From positions 744,001 through 808,000 of the forward strand of contig OW204012.1 of NCBI GenBank assembly GCA_934047225.1: a stretch of 64,000 nt of DNA. Direction: 5' to 3'. Both the position numbers and the translations under genes were made by a program. The stretch's first letter is position 1; each line of letters begins with the position of its first letter. The notes below the pieces were generated by a model. That model had not been told where the DNA came from, did not search any database, and saw only the letters and a program-made list of their open reading frames with translations. The DNA comes from Ypsolopha sequella. Taxonomy: Eukaryota; Arthropoda; Insecta; Lepidoptera; Ypsolophidae. Of the stretch, positions 1-10,500 are shown one piece after another.

Positions 1-150
1 TTTTCTTCAATGTTACACGTTGATGTAACACACACTGTGTTCTACTGTTTTATTATATGTATTGATATGTATTGTTGTATGTCAACGTCACGCAAGAACG
101 AACTGTATTATCATGTTCACGCTCCTTACACACCACGATTAGCACACTAA

Positions 151-695
151 AGTAGAGCCATTGAGTGAAGGCACTAATGACAGCTGCATTTAGTGATGAG
201 GTACATTACAAATTTCGGTTAAAAATAAAAATCAAGTGTGAGTTTACTCAACATTAGACACGTCATTCAACATTCAACGTAATGATACAAAAGGAAAATG
301 TGCCAAAACCAGTGGCGTAGCTATCGGAGAGCTATGCGGTGTAGTGCCCCGGGGCCCCCAAGAGATGTTTAAATATCTAAATCAAAAAAGTATTTTACTA
401 TCATTTATTTTCGTTTAGTTTAACTTCGTCATTGTTTTGTTTTTAATTAAATATTATTGCGTAACTTGGCGAACTCAAACACGACCTATAAAACATGAGA
501 AACTTAAAAAAAAAAAACTTTGTTTCTATACGAATTCTATTGCACAATAAAGCTCAAAATATAATAACCGAAACAAGTAGTACATCATTATCAACAATGA
601 AGTATTACATTTTTTAATTCACACTTGCTTATAAATAATTACGATACTTTGTAGGCATTTAAACGTCATAGGCGCCATCACTCAGTGGCTCTACT
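151..695 (+). repeat. Non-autonomous element with terminal inverted repeats, copy 1
   Basis: The ends are imperfect inverted repeats of about 30 bp that begin agtagagcca at the left and close with ggctctact at the right. A second copy in opposite orientation occupies 44399-44917 and matches through most of its length, including a GC-rich core (gccccggggcccccaagaga) and the ends. There is no coding capacity, so this is a MITE-type element. I could not see a convincing target-site duplication, so the superfamily is not assigned. Confidence 0.7.
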
Positions 696-1050
696 GTAAC
701 TAAAAACAAATTTGGAAATTTGTAATTTTCACCTTCCACTCCGACCCATCATAAAGGAGGTCCGGTACCGTATTCAAATCAAATCAAATATTTATATTTC
801 GGGCTAGGCCACAGGTGTTAGTACTTCAAACAACTTAACAACTATGTTAGTATCGTTGTTTTAGAAAAACACTTTTTGTTTTTTTTTTTTTTTACGTGGG
901 TAGTCGTATGAAAATAGAGCTCCATATTATTTTTTTAATTTTTAATTATTTGTTGCTGTTTTTTATATGTTATAATTAATGGAATTCATTAATAGACCCC
1001 TTCTACACCTGGACAGTTAAAATTTCTTCAAGAATTACTAGTGGAAGTTT
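696..1050. other. Gene-free spacer
   Basis: AT-rich DNA with a poly-T run near 875-890 and a short caaatcaaat repeat near 775-790 that looks like the tail of a retroposon. No coding signal was seen. Confidence 0.4.
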
Positions 1051-1098
1051 ACAAAACCTGAGTGTGAAATAGACCCCTACACCCAGCTATCCAAGAGC

Positions 1099-1777
1099 AT
1101 GGAGGATATGGCGGCTATGTTTCTTGAGAGGATGAGTGACTATGAGAAGAATCTACACAATGCTGCTCCTGGCACTGCCACAAAAGCTCCTCAAAATTTA
1201 TCTGCACTGGCCGGTGAGTTTGCACAATTTAAAACATTTGTGTGTGAATCACTGTCCATGCTAAGATCACAAGTTGAGCTATTAGCCCTTGGCCTAGATC
1301 GGCATGAGATGGTGTCAAGAAGAAAGGTCCTCTTATTCCATGGCATTCCTGAAACCAAAGATGAAGATCCTATAGCGAAAGTCTCAAAAGTAATAACTGA
1401 CCAAATGAAGTTGACAGATCAATGTACCAAGGAGATAGCTGTATGTCATCGTCTCGGCAGTAAAACTTCCAAAACCAGACCTCTATTGGTGCGTTTCTCA
1501 GTCTTCACGTGCTGCTGTGTGGAACTCCAAAACGGGACTCAAGGGAACTGGAGTTACAGTCTCAGAGTTCCTAACCAAAGCTCGACAAGATACATTTATA
1601 GCTGCCCGCAAACACTTTGGTTTGAATAAGTGTTGGACATCAGAAGGAAGGATAGTGTTGCTGCTACCGGACAAGACTCGGCACAAGGTGGAGCGATTGG
1701 CTGGCAATTCTTATGAAAAAGTTTCCTTCGACAGACATATCTCAGAACCCAGAAAATCCAAAAAAACAATCCACTAG
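1099..1777 (+). pseudogene. LINE (non-LTR retrotransposon) ORF1 remnant, frameshifted
   Basis: An open frame from ATG 1099 runs about 130 residues and resembles the nucleic-acid-binding ORF1 protein of insect non-LTR elements. It has a coiled-coil-like N-terminus and then an RRM-like segment with the RRKVLLFHGIPE motif. Near 1495 the homologous reading moves to another frame (WNSKTGLKGTG, then LTKARQDTF...) and ends at 1777. This indicates a frameshift in a dead copy. The RT C-terminus that follows at 1864 supports one LINE with a large internal deletion. Confidence 0.65.
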
Positions 1778-1863
1778 GCGAGGAGCAGCTGCAGCTGCTT
1801 CAACCAAATAGAAGCTACTCTCCATCCATAATCAGATTTATCAGTAATCATCTAAGTGGACAC

Positions 1864-2661
1864 TTGATTTGCTTGTTTTGTTTTGATTTTGGGGCGCGCC
1901 ACATGGTCATTTTAATTTGTCAGGACTATCCGATGTACTGTTCCAAAGTCCACTCTACCTACCTACCGTATTTATACCTTCTCAATCAAACGGTAATTCC
2001 ACAAGTAGTTTATAACGATATCCCTATTGCCTACACTAAATCTGCAAAAAATTTGGGTGTCATATTTGATTGTAATCTGACGTGGGCTGCGCATATTAAT
2101 GAGGTCAGCAGGAAAGTCTTTGCCACATTTCATTCTCTTAAGCGTCTCCAGAAATTTCTCCCCTTTGAAACTAAAGTTACTCTGGCACAATCTCTACTTT
2201 TGCCGATCATCAACTACGCTGATGTCTGTTTTTTAGATGCCAGTCAGGAGCTGCTTGGTAAACTTGAACGTTTACAAAATCTGGGAATCAGGTTTATCTA
2301 TGGACTAAGAAAATATGATCATGTATCTCAGTACCGTGAACAATTAAAATGGCTTCCCATTAAACAGCTTCAGTATGTTCATATCCTCTGTTGCCTTTTC
2401 AACATTTTAAAGAGTCCCACTTCTCCTCCATACCTCCGCGATCGTTATGAGTATATTTTCCTTAGAGACAAGCAAGTCAGGTCTCATACAGTCTCACTTT
2501 TAAAAACACCTTCTCATAACACCGGGGCGTATGGAAACTCTTTCACTGTTAAGTCCATCCAACTGTGGAACTCCCTTTCTCACACTATCAGGGATAGCCC
2601 CTCCATTGGTGTATTCAAAAGGAAAATAAAAGAGCACTATCTTCGACAACCTATCGTGTAG
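1864..2661 (+). pseudogene. LINE ORF2 fragment: reverse transcriptase C-terminus
   Basis: An open frame of about 265 residues. From about residue 50 it matches the region after the RT palm in CR1/Jockey-type LINEs: KNLGVIFDCNLTWAAHI (the usual LGV.fD..L.W..H motif), then the thumb and C-terminal helices (RLQNLGIRFIYGL, WLPIKQLQYVHIL, SIQLWNSL) and a stop at 2659-2661. The endonuclease and the catalytic YADD part of RT are absent, so 1.5 kb or more is missing between ORF1 and this piece. It is a transposition-incompetent relic. Confidence 0.8.
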
Positions 2662-2819
2662 GTGTATGTATATATCAGTATTGTGTATTTATTTATTGAA
2701 TATGTATTGTTATATTTATTTATACTATGTAGTATGTAAATCTCATGTAGTTTGTTATTATTTTTAACTAATTAGGTATCTACTATTAATTTAATCTTGT
2801 TTCTGTATAAATATTATCG

Positions 2820-2975
2820 TGCACAATATGAATATCTTATTTATTTCAAATATCCTTATCACCCTTGGTTTGCTGGAAGAAATCTCATTATTGAGATAAG
2901 CACGCCATTGTACATAACTTTTATTATATAATTTAGAATTAAGTTTTCTGTGTGCAACAAGAATAAATATAAAAA
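2820..2975 (+). mobile_element. LINE 3' untranslated tail
   Basis: The stretch with agaaatctcattattgagat, then agcacgcca and a closing caagaataaatataaa resembles the 3' end at 62560-62690 (agaaatctctgtttagagat, agctcgcca, caataaagaataaag). Both look like the poly-A-signal-bearing 3' tails of Jockey-type LINEs. This one may belong to the LINE just upstream or to a separate truncated insertion. Confidence 0.45.
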
Positions 2976-2983
2976 ATATATAT

Positions 2984-3149
2984 AAACACTTGTACTTATC
3001 CACATATTACATATAACTTTATTATGCCCGACCGGTTTCGCTGTAAAGCATTTAGTTAGGATGTGTAAAAGGCCCTAGAAAATGCTTTACAGCGAAACCG
3101 GTCGGGCATATTAAAGTTATATGTAATATGTGGATAAGTACAAGTGTTT
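2984..3149. repeat. Fold-back (long hairpin) element
   Basis: Two 69-bp arms (2984-3052 and 3081-3149) are reverse complements with one mismatch, around a 28-base loop. The arms carry gaccggtttcgctgtaaagc and end in acacttgtac. The same words recur in the fold-backs at 27960-28195, 28640-29330 and 29430-29720, so this belongs to a dispersed fold-back family. Confidence 0.8.
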
Positions 3150-3449
3150 TTCTAAAACAATGTTTTATAAATTCCACCAAGTGCCAACAATCAGTATAGT
3201 ATCTATTAACTATTATATAACAATTTATATTTCAAACTTCCAAAAATATTAGAAAACTGAAATTTGGTATGCATTCTAAAACTTGCAAACAAACACAGAA
3301 AAAATTACAAAATCTATAGATTTCACCCTCACGCCATAAAGGGGTGTGCAAGTGTGTATATAAAAGTTCCTCACAAAAAGAAATGAAATCCCACCAAAAA
3401 TATTTCATGTAAAGAAGGTTGCCAAGACTCACAAGCTCATAACCGTTTC

Positions 3450-4010
3450 ACTGTTAAAAAAACGAGTCAGACTCGCGTATCTAGGGTTCCGTATTGTGGA
3501 TGACAAATTTAACTTTGTCATTTTTTTCGTGAGTTTCTTAACCGCTTTATTTTTCCTGTAATCTTTACGTAAACACATATTACCATAATTTTTTTCATAT
3601 TTTTCGGTCTACCAGTTTTGGAGATAAGAGAGTGGGTCATACATAATTTTTGTGTTTTTTTTTAAGATTTCTCGAAACCGTGCCAGTAAATATAGTATAA
3701 GTATATCTTTTTATAATAAGCTTTTTAATATCTACAGTTTGATACCCATATTGTATTTTTAGGATAATACTTTTTATTTTTCTTAATTTTGTTTTGGAAA
3801 TATATTGAATAATTTAAAATTTTTCATATGTTTTTTACAGCGTGATATGTGGGCAAATTAATGCTATTTTTGTGCCAAACTTAAAGTCCTTATCTTTACG
3901 GTGCTTAAGTTATGAGGCTGTGACATACGGACGGACGGACAACGGAGTCTCACCATGAAGGTTCCTTTTTCACCTTTTAGGTACTACGGAATCCTAAAAA
4001 GCACAAGTCC
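3450..4010 (-). repeat. Lepidopteran-type dispersed repeat (ggttccgta family)
   Basis: It begins gagtcagactcgcgtatcta then gggttccgta and ends with acggacggacggacaacgga and ggtactacggaatccta. The copy at 6255-6547 has the complementary words cggaaccctacgtgcgcgag and tccgactcgcacttggccgg plus gtccgtccgtctgtc. It is an abundant non-coding repeat with no open frame. The superfamily is not assigned. Confidence 0.5.
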
Positions 4011-4119
4011 TTTAGCAATTAAGGCTAACGATAAGAATAAATAAGTCATTAGATTATTAACTATTGTTCCACTTTTCCTAGATATTTATTCAACAAATTT
4101 AAAATGAAATTTCGATCGC

Positions 4120-4440
4120 ATGCATCCATCCATCAGCCTGTGTTCGTCCACAGCTTTAGATTCATAGATTCATTTATTTTAGTACATAGGCGAAACAATT
4201 CGCACTTATACAGTTCAAAATTTACAAATATGTGTACACAATTAATAAAATAATTAGTAAACAACATTATTATTTATTAATTATGTACTCAAGTCAATAC
4301 ATAAAAAGTAGAATTAGCTGTTTATAAGCTAGACATTAGGCCTCTCCAATATTTCGCCACTCTTGGCGGTCATGCGTCATCCTCATCCATCCGTGATCCA
4401 CCTTACGCAAACTAACCTTTCCTTGCTCAAACCGATATTC
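4120..4440. repeat. Degenerate RTE-type LINE 3' fragment and retroposon tail
   Basis: The words catcagcctgtgttcgtcca, then (after an AT-rich insert of about 180 bases) attaggcctct, cttggcggtca and catcctcatccatcc, match the RTE-type LINE tail at 28749-29150 in the same order. The inserted AT-rich stretch (about 4160-4330) looks like another retroposon tail. No coding potential remains. Confidence 0.5.
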
Positions 4441-4470
4441 AAAGTAAAATGACCTCTATTCCAGCGTCAT

Positions 4471-4583
4471 ATGGACCAGGGCTACTCGTATGGCTGGGAG
4501 GCAGGCTACGCTCGCAACCGCTCCGCCACCGCTGACGACGACGATGACGAACACAGCGACGATGGCCCGCTGCTGGCTTACAA
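4471..4583 (+). CDS. GT31 gene, coding exon 1 (residues 1-37)
   Basis: ATG 4471 opens a frame with an Asp/Glu-rich stretch (ATADDDDDEHSDDGPLLAY) that ends in phase 2 at a strong donor (caa|gtgagt, 4584). A good acceptor (ctctattccag, AG at 4463-4464) lies six bases before the ATG. The exon therefore probably starts at 4465, with a 5' UTR exon further upstream that I cannot locate. This forms the cytosolic tail. Confidence 0.65.
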
Positions 4584-7500
4584 GTGAGTCTGAACCTTGT
4601 ATCTATACACATAAGGTCTATACTCGCATGGATAGGACAAGCAACAAAGCGCTAACAACGGCCCGTCGCCGGCTTATAACTGGGTTTAAGAACGTACCGA
4701 GCTTTTTACACATCAAACACGTTTTTATTACCCTTGTTTGAAGTAGTGAACAATTAAATTAAAATCTAGGGAAATATATTGGTATTATTGGGGATATATA
4801 ATAGACTGTATACACGATGGACACACGATTTAATAAAGTTGGCTCGATAGAATAAATTTGCTACTTTTTCATAAAAATAAGTAATTTGATATTATGATTC
4901 ATTTACTAAAATAAAGTTCATAGACGACTGGAGCGTTTATACACGATAGTTTTTGAAACATTGAAAAAGTGCAAAAGTTTGGTTATTTTCTTTACTCTTT
5001 ACACGTAAAGAAAAGACAGAGATAAAGGCAAACGCTCGGTGCGCCCTTAATAGGGGAATCACTGATGGTGACCTTGAAAAAGCCGTTATAAGGACATATG
5101 TCTATAGTCATATTTATACTCATATTTCTCACTCACACTAATAGTACACATGCAAAAAGAGGGCGGCGCATCAACCTGTAGCCACAGACAACACTACACA
5201 ACACATCTCTATTCACTGGGTCCCGCACACTGAGAAAAAATTCTGGTTCCGTTAACCTGAATATAGCTCATTTAAACAGAAAATATTGTTCTATATGTGA
5301 CGTCTATATTTATTGTTCAGTTTACTTGAACAATGTTCCGTTTACTTGAACAATCTAATGTCGACAATAATTCAAGTAAATATAACATAATTCTGTTTTT
5401 GTTTACAAGGTTATTTTACAAAACGATCTGGTAGTATTGTAAAAATATTTTTTCTCCGATTTTGCATATTTTGGCCACATTTTTCAAAAACGCTTTTTGT
5501 GAATTTATATAAAATTGTATTCATTATAGTCCGTAAAATATAGCTTGATTAGAATGGCAGTTGTAAGGATTACCAACGCCACAACTTTGTACCAGCGGCT
5601 AAAAACGAACTAATTTTTAACACATGCTTTTCGCTGTATTCTTACAAGTAAAAATAACATGGAAAGTAAAGAGTGTTGTGTTTTCTTTATTATATCTTTC
5701 AAGTATTATATTTTCTTTTAGAAAGCAGTAAATTGTAGTTAGTTTGTAATTACAAAAATAACGCTTTGATTTTTACACGTCATGACAAAGCCACGTCATC
5801 TGGGAGAAATCATAGGGATGGGACAATCGATTAAAGTGAGTCGATCAGTCTAAGATTTAAGACGTTTTATTTAAGTATGATACGTACTTTACCACTTCTT
5901 CAAGGTATCACTTATTTATTTACCCTTAAGCATTTACAAAATATTCCTGTATTTGTAGTAAACATAATATAATAATCGAATGAAGGAAACTTAATTTTAA
6001 TGTTGATCTATTGAACATAAAATAACCAGCCTGACAAATTTTGCTATATAAAAATTATGTAGGATGAATAGTTTTCAAAAAATGCAGCTACTAGAACTCA
6101 GTCGATAAACAGACACACAAAATCTCGATTTCCTCAGTAGTGTCCCATCACTAAGCGAGGCACTTCGAGAGCTGACATTCTAATGAAGCTATATTTTACA
6201 AACTATAAAAACAGCATTGTCCAGTCTCTTCTTGATGCACCGCACTACTCGGACGCACACTTTTTAGGGGTCCGTACCCAAAAACTGTAACCAACGGGAC
6301 CCTATTACTAAGACTCCGCTGTCCGTCCGTCTGTCACCAGGCTGTATCTCATGAACCGTGATAGTTAGACAGTTGAAATGTTCACAGATGATGTATTTCT
6401 GTTGCCGCTATAACAAAAAATACTAAAAAACAGAATAAAATAAATATTTAAGGGTGCTCCCATACAACAGACATGTTTTTTTTGCCGTTTTTATAGATAA
6501 TGGTACGGAACCCTACGTGCGCGAGTCCGACTCGCACTTGGCCGGTTTTTCAGATATGTTTATCTCTTTCGTTATGCGATCGACCTACTACGCCTTAAGG
6601 CGATTACCATCGCCAAATTAGCAGCTCGATATTTGTCACTACAAATATCAACGGACACGACATTGAAATAACGTTCATATCAGCGCGCAATGCATAGTGG
6701 CTGTTACGACGCTCGCTGCGTCCTTGATAGGGCGAAATAGGGGAAAATTATACCTTTCACTTGGACATGATTACTCGATTAAATAATCTTATGTTATGTT
6801 TATAGCTACAAAGTTTATCTATTTATCAAAGCATAGATGAATTCAATCGGCCAAGCCACTCAGGAGCAGTAGGGAATTTGAGGTCAAAAAACACCATTCA
6901 GTAAAAAAAAAAAATCATGTAAAAGTTTTGGTGGTATGAAAAAGAAAAATCTTGTATATGTTGTCTAAGAGTTGATTATTCATAATACATTTTTTCATTA
7001 TTTTTGGTTTGGCCATAAACGAGGAGTAGCCTTTAGAAAGTACCCATTTGGCAATAGTAAGGCCCTTAAGTAACGTCAGCCATATTGTGCTCCAGATACG
7101 ACAAGTACCGCCACTACGCCCCGTACACAACGGACGGCAAGCCGACAGAACGGCGCCGCTCGCCGCTGGGCGTCGTCGTGCGCTTCACTCTGTTCTGTAC
7201 GGCGATGATACTGTTCTGTGTGCTCATGTACATACCTATGTATAATAGAGTTATTCATCATGTACCTAAAGGTGGGTCGGTTTGTGTTGTAGCTTTTTAT
7301 TTATTTAATCGTATGAGTTATAAAAGTTTACAAGTCGTTCATAATATTATTGGGAATGTCTTTAGCCATGCAGCTGCGTCTTCTGTAAGTATGAACAGGT
7401 CAGAAATGTTTCCATTATACTTTCGGGTTGGGCATTCTCGGATGATGTGGTCCACATTTTGCACCTCGGCACCGCAGTCGCAGGCTGGTGATGTTCTCCA

Positions 7501-10500
7501 CCCACATCGGTAATACTAATTGTAATTAGTACCTGTTTGTATTGTAGCTGCAACTATATATTAAACAAAATTTAATACGTAGATGTAAAACCTTGAAATC
7601 AACTTTCAAACAAAAAACAAATAATAGAAATAGCTATTGAATTACAACAATTATGAAGTCATGAATCTGTAAGAAAATTTCGGCAATTTCATGTGTAAAG
7701 ACTCATACTCTGTTTCTGCCAATTGCAAGTATTCAATTTAATTTAATAAAGGCGTTTACCTAAATATGTTTTTCGTATATTATTTCCAGATATAGTAGCA
7801 GGTTGGCCCGTCCATACAAATCGTGATACAAAAATCTACGTACAACCAAACAATATAACCACGCTCCACGAGCCCAAACACATTTGTTCCAAGTCTGAAA
7901 ACAAAAGGAACAAGCTTTTTTTACTCATAGTTGTCTGTTCCTCCACGACGAACTTCGACAGGCGAATCGCTATCAGAGAAACGTGGGGCAGCTACAAGAA
8001 CTACCTAGAACTAACAAAACTGTATGCAATGACTAAAGAGAGGTACAAAAACTACAATTACACTTATGATTTGTATCCCGAACCTACAATTATATCTATA
8101 AATAGTACAGAAGAGTTGAATAGAACGAGACGGGAAGCTGGTTTCGCCGCTCTGCTACCAAAACTGGCGGAAGCGCTGAAAAACATGCAAAAAAATGATA
8201 AGACTGATACGGCAACGGAAGAGAAGAGATTCGAAGATGAAAACGATAATAATTTACAAGAATTCGACATGAATAAAGAGATCGAGAACATTAATCAAGA
8301 TACTCAAGAAGTGCAGCAAGATTATGATTACGACTACCCCAGTAATGTAATGAAGATACCTCTGAACGGGTACGCCGACACGCCTGACATTGATAAGGTT
8401 CTGAATATGTTGAAAAAGCAGAAGCTCAACTTGCAGCAAGAATTACCGAAGAAGGAAGATATTAAATTGCCAGATGATATTGAATTAGATTTTAAACTTA
8501 CTTTTTTATTAGGACTGCCTCCCCAGGACAACAGTACAGATGTTCAGAGTAAAATCGAGGAGGAGGTGGAGCGGTACGGGGACGTGATACAGGAGAACTT
8601 CGTAGATTCGTATAACAATCTGACGCTGAAGTCTATAATGATGCTGAAGTGGGTCACGAATCATTGCAGCGATAGCCGTGAGTACTGGTTACAATTACTA
8701 TTTATTTTTATTGTACACGAAAACTTATTATAAACTAGCTTTTGCCCGCGGCTTCGCCCGCCTTTGTTCAGTTTTTGTGAAGACAATCGAATCTGTCAAA
8801 GTAAGTAAGTAAGTAAATCGTTTATTTGTGAGAATTCGGGTTTACAATGGATGTTACATATAGTTACAGTCCCAACAAATTCAACCATGTCATGGCGTAC
8901 AAATATTTGGTTGTATATTTAAATCATGCACTAACAAAAAACAAATTGAGAATAATTATAATTATAAAATATGTATTTCAATTAAATAAGAACAAATGTC
9001 AATATATAATATGTAAAAAAAAACTTGAAGTTGGAACAAAACAATCGTAGGAATATAAAACTAGTTAAAATGAAAAAATGTCTGTAGTGTTCTTTATATT
9101 ATAAATGTCATAATCAAATAATATTTATATTTATTCGTATCCTAGGTATTCCTTGACCGTGTAAAAACATTTATCTAGTCTATGTCTTATTCCAGGTTTA
9201 GAACTATATTTTTGCAAAGTTTCAGCCCAATCGGTTCAGTAGATACGGCGTAAAGGAGTAACATTTCATCACTTTTCTATAGGAACATGACACTCAATTG
9301 CCTTCCAATGGGAACTGATTTATGGGATAAAAAGTAGCCTATGTGCTATTCCAAGTCCAGAACTACATTTGTGCAAAGTTTTAGCCCAATCGGTTCAGTA
9401 GTTACGGCGTAAAGGAGTAACAAACGTCCATACATCCATCCTTACATTCATCCAAACTTTCGCATTAATAATATTAGTGGGACTATAACTATACACACAA
9501 ACACCTACTTTATTTTATTTTTCAATGCAAGTGCTCGTAAAGGCCCACTTTTTATGCATCAAAAGCGACCAGAAAGTCGATTATTTTGCCCTAGGGCTGT
9601 ATTATTATATTTTTTAAATTTATTTACGAGATGTCGGCTAACCTTTCCTATGTGTACTGTACTATCCCAAAAAGCACCCTTGTGGAATAGACAATAGAAA
9701 TCAAACTCCAAAAATAGGTGTGAATAAATGAGCCTCTAATTCGAACTTCAAAATTGGTACAACAAACTAGAAGAAACACAACGATATCGCGATGTAAATC
9801 GGTTCACCGCCATCTAGTTGTATTAAACTTAACTAAACTATAATTCTAACAAACTATGATACACAAATGGTAAGGTTTTGTGTACTTACAATTATACATT
9901 CCGCCTCCTATGGACGTATGTCCATCTTAACAAACATAAATTCTTAAAATAACACAGAAATGAAACTTAAATCTGAACTTCTACGAACCAATTATCTTAC
10001 AACTTCAATCTGTTACTGGCAAAATACATAGTTTAGACACAGGCCTTTTAATTACATTATTTTTACAACGTAAACTTACAACACGTGTAACCTTGTCCAA
10101 ACCAGAATGTTTTTCTATAATAATGCCGTAAAGCCACTTAGCCGGAGGAAGATCATCTTCCATCACCAGGACTACGTCTCCAATCTTAGGTTCAGGAGTT
10201 TGTTGATTCCATTTATATCGATGGTAAAATTGTGAAAGATATTCTCGTGACCATCGTCGCCAGAAATCTTGAACCATTCTTTTGGTAAGCTGCCACCTTC
10301 TAAGATTGGTAACATTGGACTTCTCATAATTTGAGTCAGGAATAAGAACTAGTGGTTCCCCAACTAGAAAATGCCCTGGTGTCAAAGGAAAGGGGTCTTC
10401 TAAATTCTCACTCATTTTTGAAATTGGTCTCGAATTAAGGCAAGCCTCAATTTGAGCCAACACAGTTGTGAATTCCTCAAACGTGAGAGTGGACTCACCA

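Larger units (their letters stand above)
4584..7095. other. GT31 intron 1: AT-rich DNA with two recognised repeats
   Basis: It holds the 105-bp repeat at 5125-5230 and the lepidopteran-type repeat at 6255-6547. The remainder is AT-rich with no open frame of interest. A short inverted pair (cagtttacttgaacaatgtt / ccgtttacttgaacaatct direct, ttcaagtaaat inverse) sits near 5315-5385. Confidence 0.5.
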
